Notes under the pieces: model-generated | Told to the model about the DNA's origin: nothing | The model's input: the letters and a program-made list of their open reading frames with translations, nothing else | Databases searched by the model: none | Shown here: positions 43,915 through 52,400 of the stretch, one piece after another | Position numbering within the stretch: the stretch's first letter is position 1 | Layout of the letters: each line of letters begins with the position of its first letter | Translations under genes and position numbers: made by a program | Origin: Streptococcus sp. S5 | GTDB lineage: Bacteria > Bacillota > Bacilli > Lactobacillales > Streptococcaceae | DNA: 64,000 nt | Direction: 5' to 3' | Assembly (NCBI RefSeq): GCF_034134805.1 | Contig: NZ_CP139419.1 | Coordinates: 1,178,001 to 1,242,000, forward strand

Positions 43915-45258
43915 TTAGTTTGTTTGCTTTTTTTCGATCTGCCAGAGCCGAAGTTGGTAACAAATTCCACTTACGACAAGGCTAGAAATAAGGCCGATCC
44001 AATAAGCATATGGACCCAAGTTGGTCACATGGTCAAGGAAAATCCCTAGTGGGATAGAAATGCACCAATAACTAAAGACTCCTAATAAGAAAGGAACCGT
44101 TGTATCCTTATAGCCCCGCAAAATCCCTTGTAGGGGTGCTGCGAAGGTATCGGCTACTTGGAAAAAGAGGCTATAGGTCATGAAAATAGCTGTTTGTTGC
44201 ACAAAGACTGGGTCCTTGCCGTATAGCCCTGCCAGTTGGAAGCGGAATGTATAGAGAAAGACGAGGGTGACAATCGCAAAGCCAAAGGCTGTCAGTCGTC
44301 CCAAACGGCAATATTGTTTGACCACTTCTGGTCTTCCTGCTCCCAGTTCGTAAGATACGATAATCGCCATGGTACTGGAGATACTAACCGGGAAAGCATA
44401 CATCAGGGTTGAAAAATTCATGGCTGATTGGTGACTCGCAATGGTAAGTGATGGGAATTTTGCCATTAACAAACCAACCAGCGAGAAGATGATAACTTCT
44501 GCAAAAACAATTCCACCGATTGGAAGCCCAAGTCGCAATACTTCTTTCATCCCTTTAAAATCATAAGGCTGTGGCTTCCACAATTGGAAAGGTGCTACCT
44601 TGGGATGCTTGCACAAGATCAAAACCGCAATGGCCAACAAGACCCAGTAGGCCAGAGAGGTTCCAAGACCTGCTCCTGCTCCTCCCATCTCAGGAAAACC
44701 AAATGCCCCATAGATCAGGATATAGTTAAAACAAGCATTGAGAGGCAAAAGCAAGAGCATCAAGTACATGGATAGACGCGTCATTCCCAAAGTATCGAGG
44801 AAGGTCCGCACGATACTAAAGAGCAACAAAGGTAAGATTCCTAGAGAAAGGAAATATAAATAGCGAATGGCTATTTGGGCAACAACATTTTCTAAACCGA
44901 TCTGCTTGAGAATCATGGGTGCAATGCCCCAAACAAAGCCTATTAAGAGAATGGCCATACCAAATGACATATAGAGGAATTGGTAAAAATCGCCAGCAAT
45001 CCGTTCTTTATTTCCCTTGCCTAAATGATGCCCAACAATCGGCGTCAGTGCGGAGACAATCCCTGTCAGGAAAGTAAAAAATGGATTCCACAGACTGGTA
45101 GCTGTAGAAACACCAGCCAAATCAAGGGTCCGGTACTGACCGGTCATGGCTGTATCGACAAAGCTGGCTGAATAATTGGCCAATTGGTAGATTAAAATCG
45201 GCAAAAATAAACTCAAAAACAAGCGCAAGCGCTCTTTAAAGTGATAGGTTAAATACAT
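43915..45258 (-). CDS. MATE family multidrug efflux transporter
   Basis: A 447-residue inner-membrane transporter with about 12 hydrophobic helices in two similar halves. LPILIYQLANYSASFVDTAM near the N-terminus and the LPLNACFNYILIYGAFGFPEMGGAGAG region (quoted in part) are typical of NorM-like MATE antiporters that expel drugs against Na+ or H+. The frame runs back to 45330, but MYLTYHFKER at 45258 gives the standard length and has an AGAGAG site. It is a single gene. Confidence 0.9.
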   Translation of the reverse strand: MYLTYHFKERLRLFLSLFLPILIYQLANYSASFVDTAMTGQYRTLDLAGVSTATSLWNPFFTFLTGIVSALTPIVGHHLGKGNKERIAGDFYQFLYMSFGMAILLIGFVWGIAPMILKQIGLENVVAQIAIRYLYFLSLGILPLLLFSIVRTFLDTLGMTRLSMYLMLLLLPLNACFNYILIYGAFGFPEMGGAGAGLGTSLAYWVLLAIAVLILCKHPKVAPFQLWKPQPYDFKGMKEVLRLGLPIGGIVFAEVIIFSLVGLLMAKFPSLTIASHQSAMNFSTLMYAFPVSISSTMAIIVSYELGAGRPEVVKQYCRLGRLTAFGFAIVTLVFLYTFRFQLAGLYGKDPVFVQQTAIFMTYSLFFQVADTFAAPLQGILRGYKDTTVPFLLGVFSYWCISIPLGIFLDHVTNLGPYAYWIGLISSLVVSGICYQLRLWQIEKKQTN

Positions 45259-45330
45259 GATTCTAACTCTCTTCTCATCAAATAAGATTCTCTCCTCTTC
45301 CACTCTACTATATGTTTCCTTAAAAGTCAA

Positions 45331-45360
45331 AAAAACCGAAGATCCAAGGACCTCCGGTTC
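45331..45360 (-). terminator. Terminator of xpt-pbuX
   Basis: On the minus strand ACCG..G.TCC-TT-GGA.C..CGGT is followed by T7. Confidence 0.83.
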
Positions 45361-45368
45361 ATGTGAGA

Positions 45369-46631
45369 TTAGTGTTTATTGCGGTTTAAAATAGCATTGA
45401 GAACGATCGCTAAGACACTGGCAACGACAATTCCGTTAGCAAAGAACATTTGGAATCCTGTTGGAAGGCCATTGAAGAGAGTGCTGTTGTTCAAACCAAC
45501 CCCTGCAGCAATCGATACAGCAGCGATCAAGAAATTGTGCTCATTGTGTTCAAAATCAACACGCGCAAGGATCTGCATCCCTTGAATTGACACAAAACCA
45601 AACATGACTAGCATCGCTCCCCCAAGAACTGGACTTGGAATGATTTGCGCTAAAGCTCCAAACTTAGGAAGGAGACCAAGAAGAACAAGGAAACCAGCCG
45701 CATAGTAGATTGGAAGACGGGTCTTGATACCCGACAATTTCACCAAGCCAACGTTTTGTGAGAATCCGGTGTAAGGGAAGGTGTTGAAGATACCACCGAG
45801 GAGAACGGCCAACCCTTCAGCACGGTAACCATTGCGAAGGCGCGTGCTATTAATTGGATCTTTGGTAATATCAGAAAGAGCGAGATAGACACCTGTTGAT
45901 TCCACCATAGAAACTGTTGCGATGATACACATCATTAAGATGGAGGTGATTTCAAACTTAGGAGCTCCAAAGAAGAATGGCGTTGGAACGTGAACCACTG
46001 GTGCTTGCGATACAGGTGTGAAGTCTACCAAGCCCATAGAAGCCGCAATAGCTGTCCCTGCAATCAAGCCAATCAAGATAGAGATAGACTTGATAAAGCC
46101 AGTCGTATAGATATTAACGACTAAAATGATGAGAATAGTCACCACAGCCAAGATCAAGCTTTGAACGGTTGGTTTTGGCGCATTATTTCCCATATTTCCA
46201 ATCGCTACTGGAATCAAGGTCAAACCAATGGTGGTAATAACGGATCCCGTTACAATTGATGGGAAGAGATTGGCAATCTTAGAGAAGAAACCAGAGACAA
46301 GGATGACATAAATCCCTGAGACAATCAAGGCACCAAACATGGCACCACTACCATGGCTAGCACCGATCATGCTGAGAGGTGCTACAGACTGGAAGGCAAC
46401 CCCAAGGACTACCGGAAGACCGATCCCAAAGTATTTATTGAGCTGCACTTGAAGGAAAGTTGCGACCCCACACATGAAGATATCTGTAGAGATGAGGTAG
46501 GTTAGTTGATGAGCGTTATAGCCCAAAGCTCCTGCGATCATGATCGGCACCAAAATAGATCCCGAATACATGGCCAAAAGGTGTTGCAAGCCTAGAATGG
46601 CCGCCTGTGAATGGCTTTCTTGTTTTTGCAT
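45369..46631 (-). CDS. pbuX: Xanthine permease (NCS2 family)
   Basis: A 420-residue nucleobase/cation symporter with 12-14 hydrophobic segments. LGLQHLLAMYSGSILVP at the N-terminus, GVAFQSVAP and STGVYLALSDIT with the QNVGLVKLSG segment are NCS2 purine-permease features. It overlaps xpt by one base, forming the xpt-pbuX operon under the guanine riboswitch, so it imports xanthine for Xpt. Confidence 0.94.
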   Translation of the reverse strand: MQKQESHSQAAILGLQHLLAMYSGSILVPIMIAGALGYNAHQLTYLISTDIFMCGVATFLQVQLNKYFGIGLPVVLGVAFQSVAPLSMIGASHGSGAMFGALIVSGIYVILVSGFFSKIANLFPSIVTGSVITTIGLTLIPVAIGNMGNNAPKPTVQSLILAVVTILIILVVNIYTTGFIKSISILIGLIAGTAIAASMGLVDFTPVSQAPVVHVPTPFFFGAPKFEITSILMMCIIATVSMVESTGVYLALSDITKDPINSTRLRNGYRAEGLAVLLGGIFNTFPYTGFSQNVGLVKLSGIKTRLPIYYAAGFLVLLGLLPKFGALAQIIPSPVLGGAMLVMFGFVSIQGMQILARVDFEHNEHNFLIAAVSIAAGVGLNNSTLFNGLPTGFQMFFANGIVVASVLAIVLNAILNRNKH

Positions 46632-47212
46632 TAGATGTCTGCCTCCTTGAATACAACCTGACCATTTTCAAAACGGTCCAAACGTGCGAGGGATACAACA
46701 GGATATCCCAACTCTTCTAACAATCCCCGTCCATCTTGGAAGGATTTTTCAATCACAATTCCAATCGCTTCGACTTGAGCCCCGGCTTGTTCAATGATTT
46801 GAATCAATCCTTTGGCTGCTTGCCCATTTGCAAGGAAATCGTCAATGATCAAAACCTTATCTGATGGATCCAAAAATTTACCTGCAATCGAAACGGTGCT
46901 GGTCACTTGCTTGGTAAAGGAATAAACCTCAGCCGTCAAGATGCCCTCATTCATCGTGATGTTTTTCGCCTTCTTAGCAAAGATCATGGGAACATCCAAG
47001 GCTTCAGCTACATAAAGGGCTGGTGCAATCCCAGATGCTTCAATGGTCACGACTTTCGTCACACCAGCATCTTTGAACCGGTCCGCAAAAGTCTGACCAA
47101 TCTCTTTCATCAATTTGAAATCCACTTGGTGGGTCAAAAAGGAATCCACCTTGAGGATATTCTCACCTAAAACATTGCCATCTTTTAAGATGCGCTCTTC
47201 AAGTAATTTCAT
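46631..47212 (-). CDS. xpt: Xanthine phosphoribosyltransferase
   Basis: A 193-residue type I phosphoribosyltransferase that converts xanthine and PRPP to XMP, which guaA can turn into GMP. The PRPP-binding loop is [13 protein letters not shown]. The N-terminus [12 protein letters not shown] and the QVDFKL region match Xpt. AGGAGGAAGT precedes the ATG. It is preceded by a guanine riboswitch and its terminator. Confidence 0.95.
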   Translation of the reverse strand: MKLLEERILKDGNVLGENILKVDSFLTHQVDFKLMKEIGQTFADRFKDAGVTKVVTIEASGIAPALYVAEALDVPMIFAKKAKNITMNEGILTAEVYSFTKQVTSTVSIAGKFLDPSDKVLIIDDFLANGQAAKGLIQIIEQAGAQVEAIGIVIEKSFQDGRGLLEELGYPVVSLARLDRFENGQVVFKEADI

Positions 47213-47260
47213 ACTTCCTCCTACTTTTTTAAAAAATCCTCTACTTCATTCATAAAACAC

Positions 47261-47383
47261 AAAAAGGCCTGCTAAGCAAGCCTTGAAATCTCTCTAGAAA
47301 GAGAAATAGTCCCGACTTACTTATTGTTAGGTGTTCTGGCACCTTGTAGAAACATCACGCCCATTCGTGAAATAAATAAGTAA
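47261..47383 (-). ncRNA. Guanine riboswitch with terminator upstream of xpt-pbuX
   Basis: On the minus strand P1 pairs TTACTTATT with AATAAGTAA (47383 and 47317 ends). P2 is CACG...CGTG, the junction is TTTCTAC, P3 is AGGTG...CACCT, and the J3/1 strand ...AACAAT carries the C that marks guanine rather than adenine aptamers. A terminator hairpin follows (47284-47266, AGGC.TGC/GCA.GCCT, then T5). Guanine binding would stop transcription before xpt. It begins just after the guaC stop. Confidence 0.9.
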
Positions 47384-47388
47384 TTCAA

Positions 47389-48372
47389 TTAGTGTGCATC
47401 GCCATTCCAGATAGAATTCTTAACGATCACATAGTCAACATGTTTCAAATCTGCTAATTTTCGGCCTCCTGCATAAGAGATCGAACTTTGCAAATCTTGT
47501 TCCATTTCCGTTAAGGTGTCTTGCAAATGACCCTTGGCAGGCAATAAAATCTTCTTACCTTCGACGTTCTTATATGCACCTTTTTGGTACTCTGAAGCAG
47601 ATCCATAGTATTCTTTGAAAGACTCTCCATCAATCTCTACTGTTTTACCAGGACTTTCAACATGTCCTGCAAAGAGAGAACCGATCATGACCATAGACGC
47701 CCCGAAACGAATCGATTTGGCAATATCACCATGGGTCCGAATACCACCATCCGCAATGATTGGCTTACGAGCTGCTTTTGAGCACCAGCGAAGAGCAGCC
47801 AATTGCCAACCACCTGTACCAAATCCAGTCTTCACTTTGGTGATACAAACCTTACCAGGACCGATTCCGACCTTAGTCGCATCAGCTCCCGCATTTTCCA
47901 ATTCACGAACAGCTTCAGGTGTTCCGACATTTCCAGCAATGACAAAGGTATCTGGCAATTCTTTCTTGATGTGTTGAATCATCCGAATGACACTATCCGC
48001 ATGACCGTGTGCGATATCAATAGTGATGTACTCAGGCGCATCTGCCTTTAATTGACTCACAAAGTCGTATTCGTATTCCTTAACACCAACCGAAATGGAA
48101 GCGATCAAACCTTGATCATGCATGCGTTTGACAAAAGGAATCCGACCCTCTTCATCAAAACGGTGCATGATGTAGAAGTATCCACCACGCGCCAACTGCT
48201 CTGCTACATTCTCATCCAAAATCGTCTGCATATTGGCTGGAACAACTGGAAGCTTGAAGGTATGGTTTCCAAATTGAACGGTTGTATCTGCTTCTGAGCG
48301 GCTATTGATGATACATTTGTTGGGAATCAACTGAATATCTTCATAGTCGAAAATAGGAAATTCATTTAACAT
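47389..48372 (-). CDS. guaC: GMP reductase
   Basis: A 327-residue IMPDH-fold enzyme that reduces GMP to IMP with NADPH. The active-site loop is [20 protein letters not shown] with its cysteine, and the N-terminal [17 protein letters not shown] is typical of the Gram-positive GuaC type. CBS domains are absent, which separates it from IMP dehydrogenase. The frame extends to 48423, but the upstream part is a leader hairpin; the ATG at 48372 gives the family length. Confidence 0.94.
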   Translation of the reverse strand: MLNEFPIFDYEDIQLIPNKCIINSRSEADTTVQFGNHTFKLPVVPANMQTILDENVAEQLARGGYFYIMHRFDEEGRIPFVKRMHDQGLIASISVGVKEYEYDFVSQLKADAPEYITIDIAHGHADSVIRMIQHIKKELPDTFVIAGNVGTPEAVRELENAGADATKVGIGPGKVCITKVKTGFGTGGWQLAALRWCSKAARKPIIADGGIRTHGDIAKSIRFGASMVMIGSLFAGHVESPGKTVEIDGESFKEYYGSASEYQKGAYKNVEGKKILLPAKGHLQDTLTEMEQDLQSSISYAGGRKLADLKHVDYVIVKNSIWNGDAH

Positions 48373-48409
48373 AGATTGAAAAATCTCTTTTCTAAAAACT
48401 GACCTACCT

Positions 48410-48481
48410 ATGCGCAAGCGCATCGCTACGTCTCTTGACGTTTCCTTGATAGATTATACCAAAGATACGGACCTAATGCAA
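48410..48481 (-). promoter_or_regulatory. guaC promoter and structured leader
   Basis: On the minus strand TTGCAT (48481-48476), a 17-base spacer and TGG-TATAAT (-10 at 48458-48453). The leader of about 75 bases has two perfect hairpins: ACGTC-AAGA-GACGT (48441-48428) and ATGCGC-TT-GCGCAT (48423-48410). It does not match the purine riboswitch core. Confidence 0.65.
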
Positions 48482-48529
48482 TGGGAATGATTTTATAGGA
48501 AATAACGTTCGGAAATTACAAGATAAAAA

Positions 48530-48557
48530 CCTGTTTCAAAAAAGAAAACAGGTTTTA
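48530..48557 (-). terminator. Terminator overlapping the end of the alpha/beta hydrolase gene
   Basis: On the minus strand AAACCTGTTT pairs with AAACAGGTTT, then TTTA; the stem starts at the stop codon. Confidence 0.82.
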
Positions 48558-49280
48558 TTTATGAACATTTTGGAGCCAATTGTTGACTTCTCTAGCTACA
48601 ATTTCTGGCGCCTCTGTATACAGTTCGTGCCCCAAAGCATCTAGCAAAACTTGCTTGATCTGGGGATCTAGTTGCTTCAGAGCTTCTTTTCTCCATTCAG
48701 GTTCTTCTTGGTATCGAGGTCCAATAAAGAGGACAGGCAGGTCTGCCAGTGGAATTTGGTAAGCCTTGATCTGACGCCGTAGACGAAATAAGGCCATGAC
48801 CTTTTCGAGATCCAGATTTAATTCATATTGTTCACTTGCTGGATTCCAGCGAAAGCTAGCCTCTACTGCTTTTCGCGCTATAGGAGTAGGATCTTCTCCA
48901 TCACCAAGTTCTGATAACACGGCTTCTTCTAAAGTTGCAAAGACTTGTTGCTTCATGAAAGACGACGTGCCTTCTAGTTCTTCTTCAAGAGGCAGGATCT
49001 TTTCCATATCCAGATACCCCCCATCCAGGAGAATCAAAGCCTGAATCTGAGGAAACTCACTAGCCAGATAACGAGCCAAATCTCCACCTAAGGAATGACC
49101 CAATAAACAGATTTCTCCCACCTGGCCAACCCGACCTTGGAACCAATCACGAAGATCGTTTTCTGTCTGAATCATTTCCCTATAGGGATCTAGAAAGGTC
49201 ACAGGAAAGCCTAGCTCATCCATTAGTGGAGCCAGATGGTAGCTATTACCACCTAGGCCACCGATAAAATAATACTGCAT
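48555..49280 (-). CDS. Alpha/beta hydrolase
   Basis: A 241-residue cytoplasmic hydrolase. FIGGLGGNSYH forms the oxyanion strand, LLGHSLGGDLARYLA the nucleophile elbow (Ser near 63), and ALGHELYTEAP near the C-terminus the catalytic histidine. The C-terminal LPVLFIGPRY strand fits the aspartate turn. It belongs to the broad AB hydrolase-1 group; the substrate cannot be read from sequence. The start has only a weak AAGGAAGAG ribosome site. Confidence 0.82.
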   Translation of the reverse strand: MQYYFIGGLGGNSYHLAPLMDELGFPVTFLDPYREMIQTENDLRDWFQGRVGQVGEICLLGHSLGGDLARYLASEFPQIQALILLDGGYLDMEKILPLEEELEGTSSFMKQQVFATLEEAVLSELGDGEDPTPIARKAVEASFRWNPASEQYELNLDLEKVMALFRLRRQIKAYQIPLADLPVLFIGPRYQEEPEWRKEALKQLDPQIKQVLLDALGHELYTEAPEIVAREVNNWLQNVHK

Positions 49281-49304
49281 GTGTTTTGTCTCTTCCTTTT
49301 TATT

Positions 49305-49847
49305 TTATAATGAATTCCTTAATTGGTCCGCACTAGTCTTTTCAATCCAATATCGCTCCTCTTTGGGTATCAAATGATCGAATTTCCCTGAAAAAATCTT
49401 CCATCCGTTCGGCACATATCTTTCGTAGTTTTTCATTCCCAGATGGTTTGAATAAAACTCCTCTTTATCAAAATCGATTAAAAGATTCGGGAGTAAACCT
49501 TTTCCTTCAAAAATAATCTCTGAATGTAAGTCCTCACAATCCATTGAGCGTTTGATCATTTCGATCAATTCTTCAACCGTCACCTTCAGCCAATCATCTT
49601 TATACATTTCTAAGTAGCTCTCAAGATTGCTTTTTGTAATCACATGAAGATTCTGTTGAATCTCAGGTAAATAGGAGAAATCAATATCCAGACCTGCTTC
49701 CTGGTATGCCTGAATATATTTATCGATATCCATTGTCCACATATCGTTTGAACAAATATACCAGTTAAACTGATGATTTGTAATAACCCCAACAGTATTT
49801 ATTTCTGGTTTCTCTATCAATTGGTCTTTATCCACTGGTTTCTTCAC
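49305..49847 (-). CDS. Hypothetical protein with GTG start
   Basis: A 180-residue acidic soluble protein that I do not recognise. It is rich in aromatic residues (FNWYICSNDMWTMDID, near 28-43) and has no signal or membrane segment. A stop codon lies 5 codons upstream in frame, so the GTG at 49847 is the only reasonable start. Size, acidity and its place near another hypothetical gene would fit an immunity-type protein, but no toxin partner is seen next to it. Confidence 0.65.
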   Translation of the reverse strand: MKKPVDKDQLIEKPEINTVGVITNHQFNWYICSNDMWTMDIDKYIQAYQEAGLDIDFSYLPEIQQNLHVITKSNLESYLEMYKDDWLKVTVEELIEMIKRSMDCEDLHSEIIFEGKGLLPNLLIDFDKEEFYSNHLGMKNYERYVPNGWKIFSGKFDHLIPKEERYWIEKTSADQLRNSL

Positions 49848-50150
49848 CTCTTCACCTATCTACTTGTTACGAACTGACAATAAGGCTTACTTACCAAGCA
49901 TTATATATCTATGATACCGAATTATACTTTGATAAGCAAGTTAGTGACCGAGTCGCTAGCAAAAAAAGCCAGCTAATATGACTCAGCTGACTGATGTCAT
50001 ATCTAATAAATTTTTCTCTGCTCGATCATCTGGCAGAAAAAGAAAGTATCCCACATTCTCTAATATTCTATAAAACAAAAAAGCACTCTGCAAAAACAGA
50101 GTGCCATCGTCTTTAATACTTTATATTCCGTTCGACAAACTTGAAGTTGT
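49848..50150. other. Gene-free 303-base stretch with two minus-strand terminators
   Basis: The terminator at 50077-50104 (GCACTCTG-TTTTTG-CAGAGTGC then T6 on the minus strand) closes the SAP-like gene. A second at 49966-49993 (AG.CAGCT...AGCTG.CT then T7) has no gene just upstream of it. No ORF with a ribosome site was found. Confidence 0.6.
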
Positions 50151-50768
50151 TTACTTACAGTATTCCTCTATTTTGTAGCTATATTCTTTTAGAAGTCCCC
50201 GTGAATAAATTTTTTTATTTTTTGAATCTCTAACTTCTTTCCAAAGGATAGCCGCAACTTTTAACTTGTTGGAGTAATGATTGCTAAATTCATCTGCACA
50301 AAAGTCTTTTAGAAATTGATTCCATTGGCAAGCTGAATTATCATACTTGGCGTAGTCTGACTCTCCATAGTATATTTTAATCATATCTTGGATTGTAAAA
50401 TTTATGTTGTTGTCCCGTTTTACTTTTCGCCAAGCAGTAGCCATATCAGCATTAAACTTAAACGGATTAACACCTGTTACAGCTGAAAAATAATCACGAA
50501 ATTTCTGATTAAAGGAAAACCCACATTCAAGTAATGATGTATTTAGGGTTATTATTTCGGTTTGATTTTTGTTTCTTTTCCTCAAAACTTTTTCTACTCT
50601 ATTTCCCCTAAAATATTGTTCTATAATATGATTTAATTCTTTTTTTGTACATCTGTATTCTAATCCAAGGTACTTACAAATTTGTGAAAGCTCTTCTCGA
50701 TACCAGTAGTATCTGTTAAATTCTTCAAATGATTTTATATCTCTAAAATCAGGTCTATGTTCTTCCAA
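50151..50768 (-). CDS. SAP-like / DUF6434 domain protein
   Basis: A 205-residue protein. Residues about 5-55 (PDFRDIKSFEEFNRYYWYRE and on to the Lys-rich helix) resemble a SAP-like helix-extension-helix. Residues 100-175, with FNQKFRDYFSAVTG, FKFNADMATAWRKVK and YAKYDNSACQWNQF, resemble DUF6434. The frame is open to a TTG at 50789, but a second TTG at 50768 lies 4 bases after AGAGGTGAG and is preferred. The DNA is more AT-rich than neighbouring genes, which hints at transfer. The SAP fold suggests nucleic-acid contact, but the function is unknown. Confidence 0.7.
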   Translation of the reverse strand: MEEHRPDFRDIKSFEEFNRYYWYREELSQICKYLGLEYRCTKKELNHIIEQYFRGNRVEKVLRKRNKNQTEIITLNTSLLECGFSFNQKFRDYFSAVTGVNPFKFNADMATAWRKVKRDNNINFTIQDMIKIYYGESDYAKYDNSACQWNQFLKDFCADEFSNHYSNKLKVAAILWKEVRDSKNKKIYSRGLLKEYSYKIEEYCK

Positions 50769-50799
50769 ATGCTCACCTCTACAACTCAAAATTTATCTC

Positions 50800-50808
50800 A
50801 TTATACCA
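50800..50808 (-). promoter_or_regulatory. Extended -10 promoter for the SAP-like gene
   Basis: On the minus strand TGG-TATAAT (-10 at 50805-50800), about 32 bases before the TTG start. Confidence 0.5.
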
Positions 50809-50950
50809 TAGATAATAAAAGTCATATCAATTTATACCCATGCCACATAAAGCTATAACAGAAAATATTACAATTTTGTAATTACTGTATTTCTATTAAG
50901 CTTAACATTCTTATAAAATAAATAAGAAAAACAAACGATATAGTCCATCA

Positions 50951-51121
50951 CTAGTAACAAGAAATACTAGAAGTTGAAAGATATAAAAACATTGAAATGG
51001 AAAGCATAGCAATAAACAAAACAGTCAGTAAAACGATGGTTTTGTTGTGTTGTTTCACTTGCTTTCTAAATTCCTCTTTTGAATTTATCCGCAGACGCCC
51101 TTTGTATCTTGATTTAGTCAT
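50951..51121 (-). CDS. Small basic single-helix membrane protein (uncertain)
   Basis: A 56-residue ORF with a strongly basic N-terminus (MTKSRYKGRLRINSKEEFRK) and one hydrophobic helix (about 32-50) before STSSISCY. The frame continues upstream to 51157, but that part lies inside a 70-bp repeat, so the ATG at 51121 is the likelier start. Its ribosome site is weak (AGAAG). It may be a real small membrane protein or a chance ORF next to the repeat. Confidence 0.4.
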   Translation of the reverse strand: MTKSRYKGRLRINSKEEFRKQVKQHNKTIVLLTVLFIAMLSISMFLYLSTSSISCY

Positions 51122-51184
51122 GGAACTTCTACGAAGTTCGCTGACGTCCGCACTCACTTAAGAAAAGTTTTTTATAGGACTTTA
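51115..51184. repeat. 70-bp intergenic repeat, copy A
   Basis: This sequence matches 58061-58130 at 64 of 70 positions with no gaps. It contains GGAACTTC-N3-GAAGTTC, a perfect short hairpin, and a conserved GCTGACGTCCG core. It abuts the start of the small membrane ORF. Confidence 0.8.
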
Positions 51185-51248
51185 TCTTCAATCTGAGACC
51201 GATAAAACCTCTTTGTTTTAATCTTTCTAACTGAATTGGATACAAAAA

Positions 51249-51276
51249 ATCCACTCACTCGTAGGTGAAATGGATT
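51249..51276 (-). terminator. Terminator after the 36-residue ORF
   Basis: On the minus strand AATCCA..CAC pairs with GTG..GGATT, followed by TTTTTG. Confidence 0.7.
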
Positions 51277-51286
51277 GTTTTTTTTA

Positions 51287-51397
51287 TTAACGGTTCAACA
51301 AGAAATTGAACAATTTTTCGACAATTTTTACGACCAACCAGCATAAGAATCCGATATAGCTAAAATAGAAAATAAGTGACAAAATCGTAATAATCAT
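51287..51397 (-). CDS. 36-residue hydrophobic membrane peptide
   Basis: An ATG at 51397 with an excellent AAGGAGGAAACC ribosome site opens a 36-codon frame ending TAA at 51287. The peptide begins MIITILSLIFYFSYIGFLCW and continues to a basic/acidic end (KIVEKLF...LLNR), so it is one membrane helix with a short charged tail. It has its own near-consensus promoter (51461-51433) and terminator, so it is a complete small transcription unit just downstream of tatA. It could be a small membrane regulator or toxin-like peptide; no family is recognised. Confidence 0.7.
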   Translation of the reverse strand: MIITILSLIFYFSYIGFLCWLVVKIVEKLFNFLLNR

Positions 51398-51411
51398 GGT
51401 TTCCTCCTTCG

Positions 51412-51461
51412 TCGATTGCAAGTACTTGTCTTATTATACCTTTTTATGCAATCGAACTCAA
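51412..51461 (-). promoter_or_regulatory. Promoter of the 36-residue ORF flanked by a 9-bp inverted repeat
   Basis: On the minus strand TTGAGT (51461-51456), a 17-base spacer and TATAAT (51438-51433). TCGATTGCA/TGCAATCGA is a perfect inverted repeat at 51412-51420 and 51447-51455: one arm abuts the -35, the other lies just after the start site. The upstream arm would not be transcribed, so a DNA-binding regulator is more likely than an RNA stem. Confidence 0.65.
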
Positions 51462-51483
51462 TAGAATTTTGAAAATTGTCTGA

Positions 51484-51681
51484 TTATTCTTTTTCTTCTT
51501 TAGCTTCTTTAGCGTCTTGATCAGCTTCTTCACTGCCTTTATTGACAGCTGACTTAAATTCAGCAAACATTTTGCCGATGGACTGACCCAACTCTGGCAG
51601 GCGTTTTGGTCCAAAAATCAAGAGGGCGCCCAGGATGATGATGATCAAACCTGGTGCACCAATATCACGTAAAATTCCCAT
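51484..51681 (-). CDS. tatA: Twin-arginine translocase subunit TatA
   Basis: A 65-residue pore subunit of the Tat system. One N-terminal helix (about 10-22), the hinge FGPKRLPELG, an amphipathic helix (IGKMFAEFKSAV) and a charged Glu/Lys/Asp tail are all present. With no tatB, TatA probably fulfils both roles, as in other Gram-positives. It is the last gene of efeO-efeB-efeU-tatC-tatA and shares one base with tatC. Confidence 0.95.
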   Translation of the reverse strand: MGILRDIGAPGLIIIILGALLIFGPKRLPELGQSIGKMFAEFKSAVNKGSEEADQDAKEAKEEKE

Positions 51682-52400
51682 TAGTTTCTCCTTTTTCTTA
51701 AATAGATGACTTTACTGATGGCGACACTGACTTCGAATAAGAGGATCAAAGGGAGTGTCATGGCCAAGTCACTGATAAAGTCTGCAGGGGTTAACACGAC
51801 GGCTAAGACCAGCAGAACAAAGTAAGCGTAACGTCGGTAGGTTATTAAAAACTGCGGTGTCAAAAGTCCAATCGAGGTCAGAAAAGCTACCAAAACTGGT
51901 AACTCGAACAAGACCCCTAAAGGCAAGGTGGTGTGCCATAAGAAGGTTAAATAATTTTGTGCCGTTAATTGGGTATCAAACAACCCTTCTCCCAAGCGCA
52001 TCAGGACCTCTAAAATAGCTGGACTGACAAAGAAATAACCAAATGCAAGCCCCAGCACAAAGCAAATAAAGCTAGCTGGGATGTAAGCAAAGACTGCACG
52101 CGCCTCCTTCTCCTTCAAAGCCGGCCTTACAAATTGCCAGATCTGGTAGACAATAAAGGGCAAGGTCAGGCTAAAGGCTGTGAGATTAGCCAGCGATACA
52201 TAGATCCAGAGGATATCATTTGGTCCCAGTACCAGCAGTTTTTGATGCAGGCTAGCCGTCAAGGCTTGGTAAAGCTCTCCACCAAATACAAAAGCCACCA
52301 GAAAGACGATAATATAACACAAGACCACTGCGATCAATCGTTTTCGAAATTCGACCAAGTGCTCAACAATGGTCATTTCATCTGCTCTACTCTTTGCCAT
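51681..52400 (-). CDS. tatC: Twin-arginine translocase subunit TatC
   Basis: A 239-residue protein with six membrane helices that recognises the twin-arginine signal. The N-terminal VEHLVEFRKRL and the first-loop Glu region, plus FVSPAILE and FELPVLVAFL, are TatC hallmarks. It overlaps the end of efeU by 14 bases. The only evident twin-arginine substrate in the window is EfeB in the same operon. Confidence 0.95.
   Translation of the reverse strand: MAKSRADEMTIVEHLVEFRKRLIAVVLCYIIVFLVAFVFGGELYQALTASLHQKLLVLGPNDILWIYVSLANLTAFSLTLPFIVYQIWQFVRPALKEKEARAVFAYIPASFICFVLGLAFGYFFVSPAILEVLMRLGEGLFDTQLTAQNYLTFLWHTTLPLGVLFELPVLVAFLTSIGLLTPQFLITYRRYAYFVLLVLAVVLTPADFISDLAMTLPLILLFEVSVAISKVIYLRKRRN

Noticed and set aside
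48373..48423. N-terminal extension of guaC ([10 protein letters not shown])
   Set aside because: The segment coincides with a perfect leader hairpin and is absent from the family's usual N-terminus.
49305..50768. Toxin-immunity locus
   Set aside because: The two hypothetical genes are about 300 bases apart with terminators between, and no toxin-like domain or secretion signal is visible.
51464..51478. CodY box upstream of the 36-residue ORF (AATTTTGAAAATT)
   Set aside because: It lacks the two central bases of the consensus, so half-site spacing is wrong.
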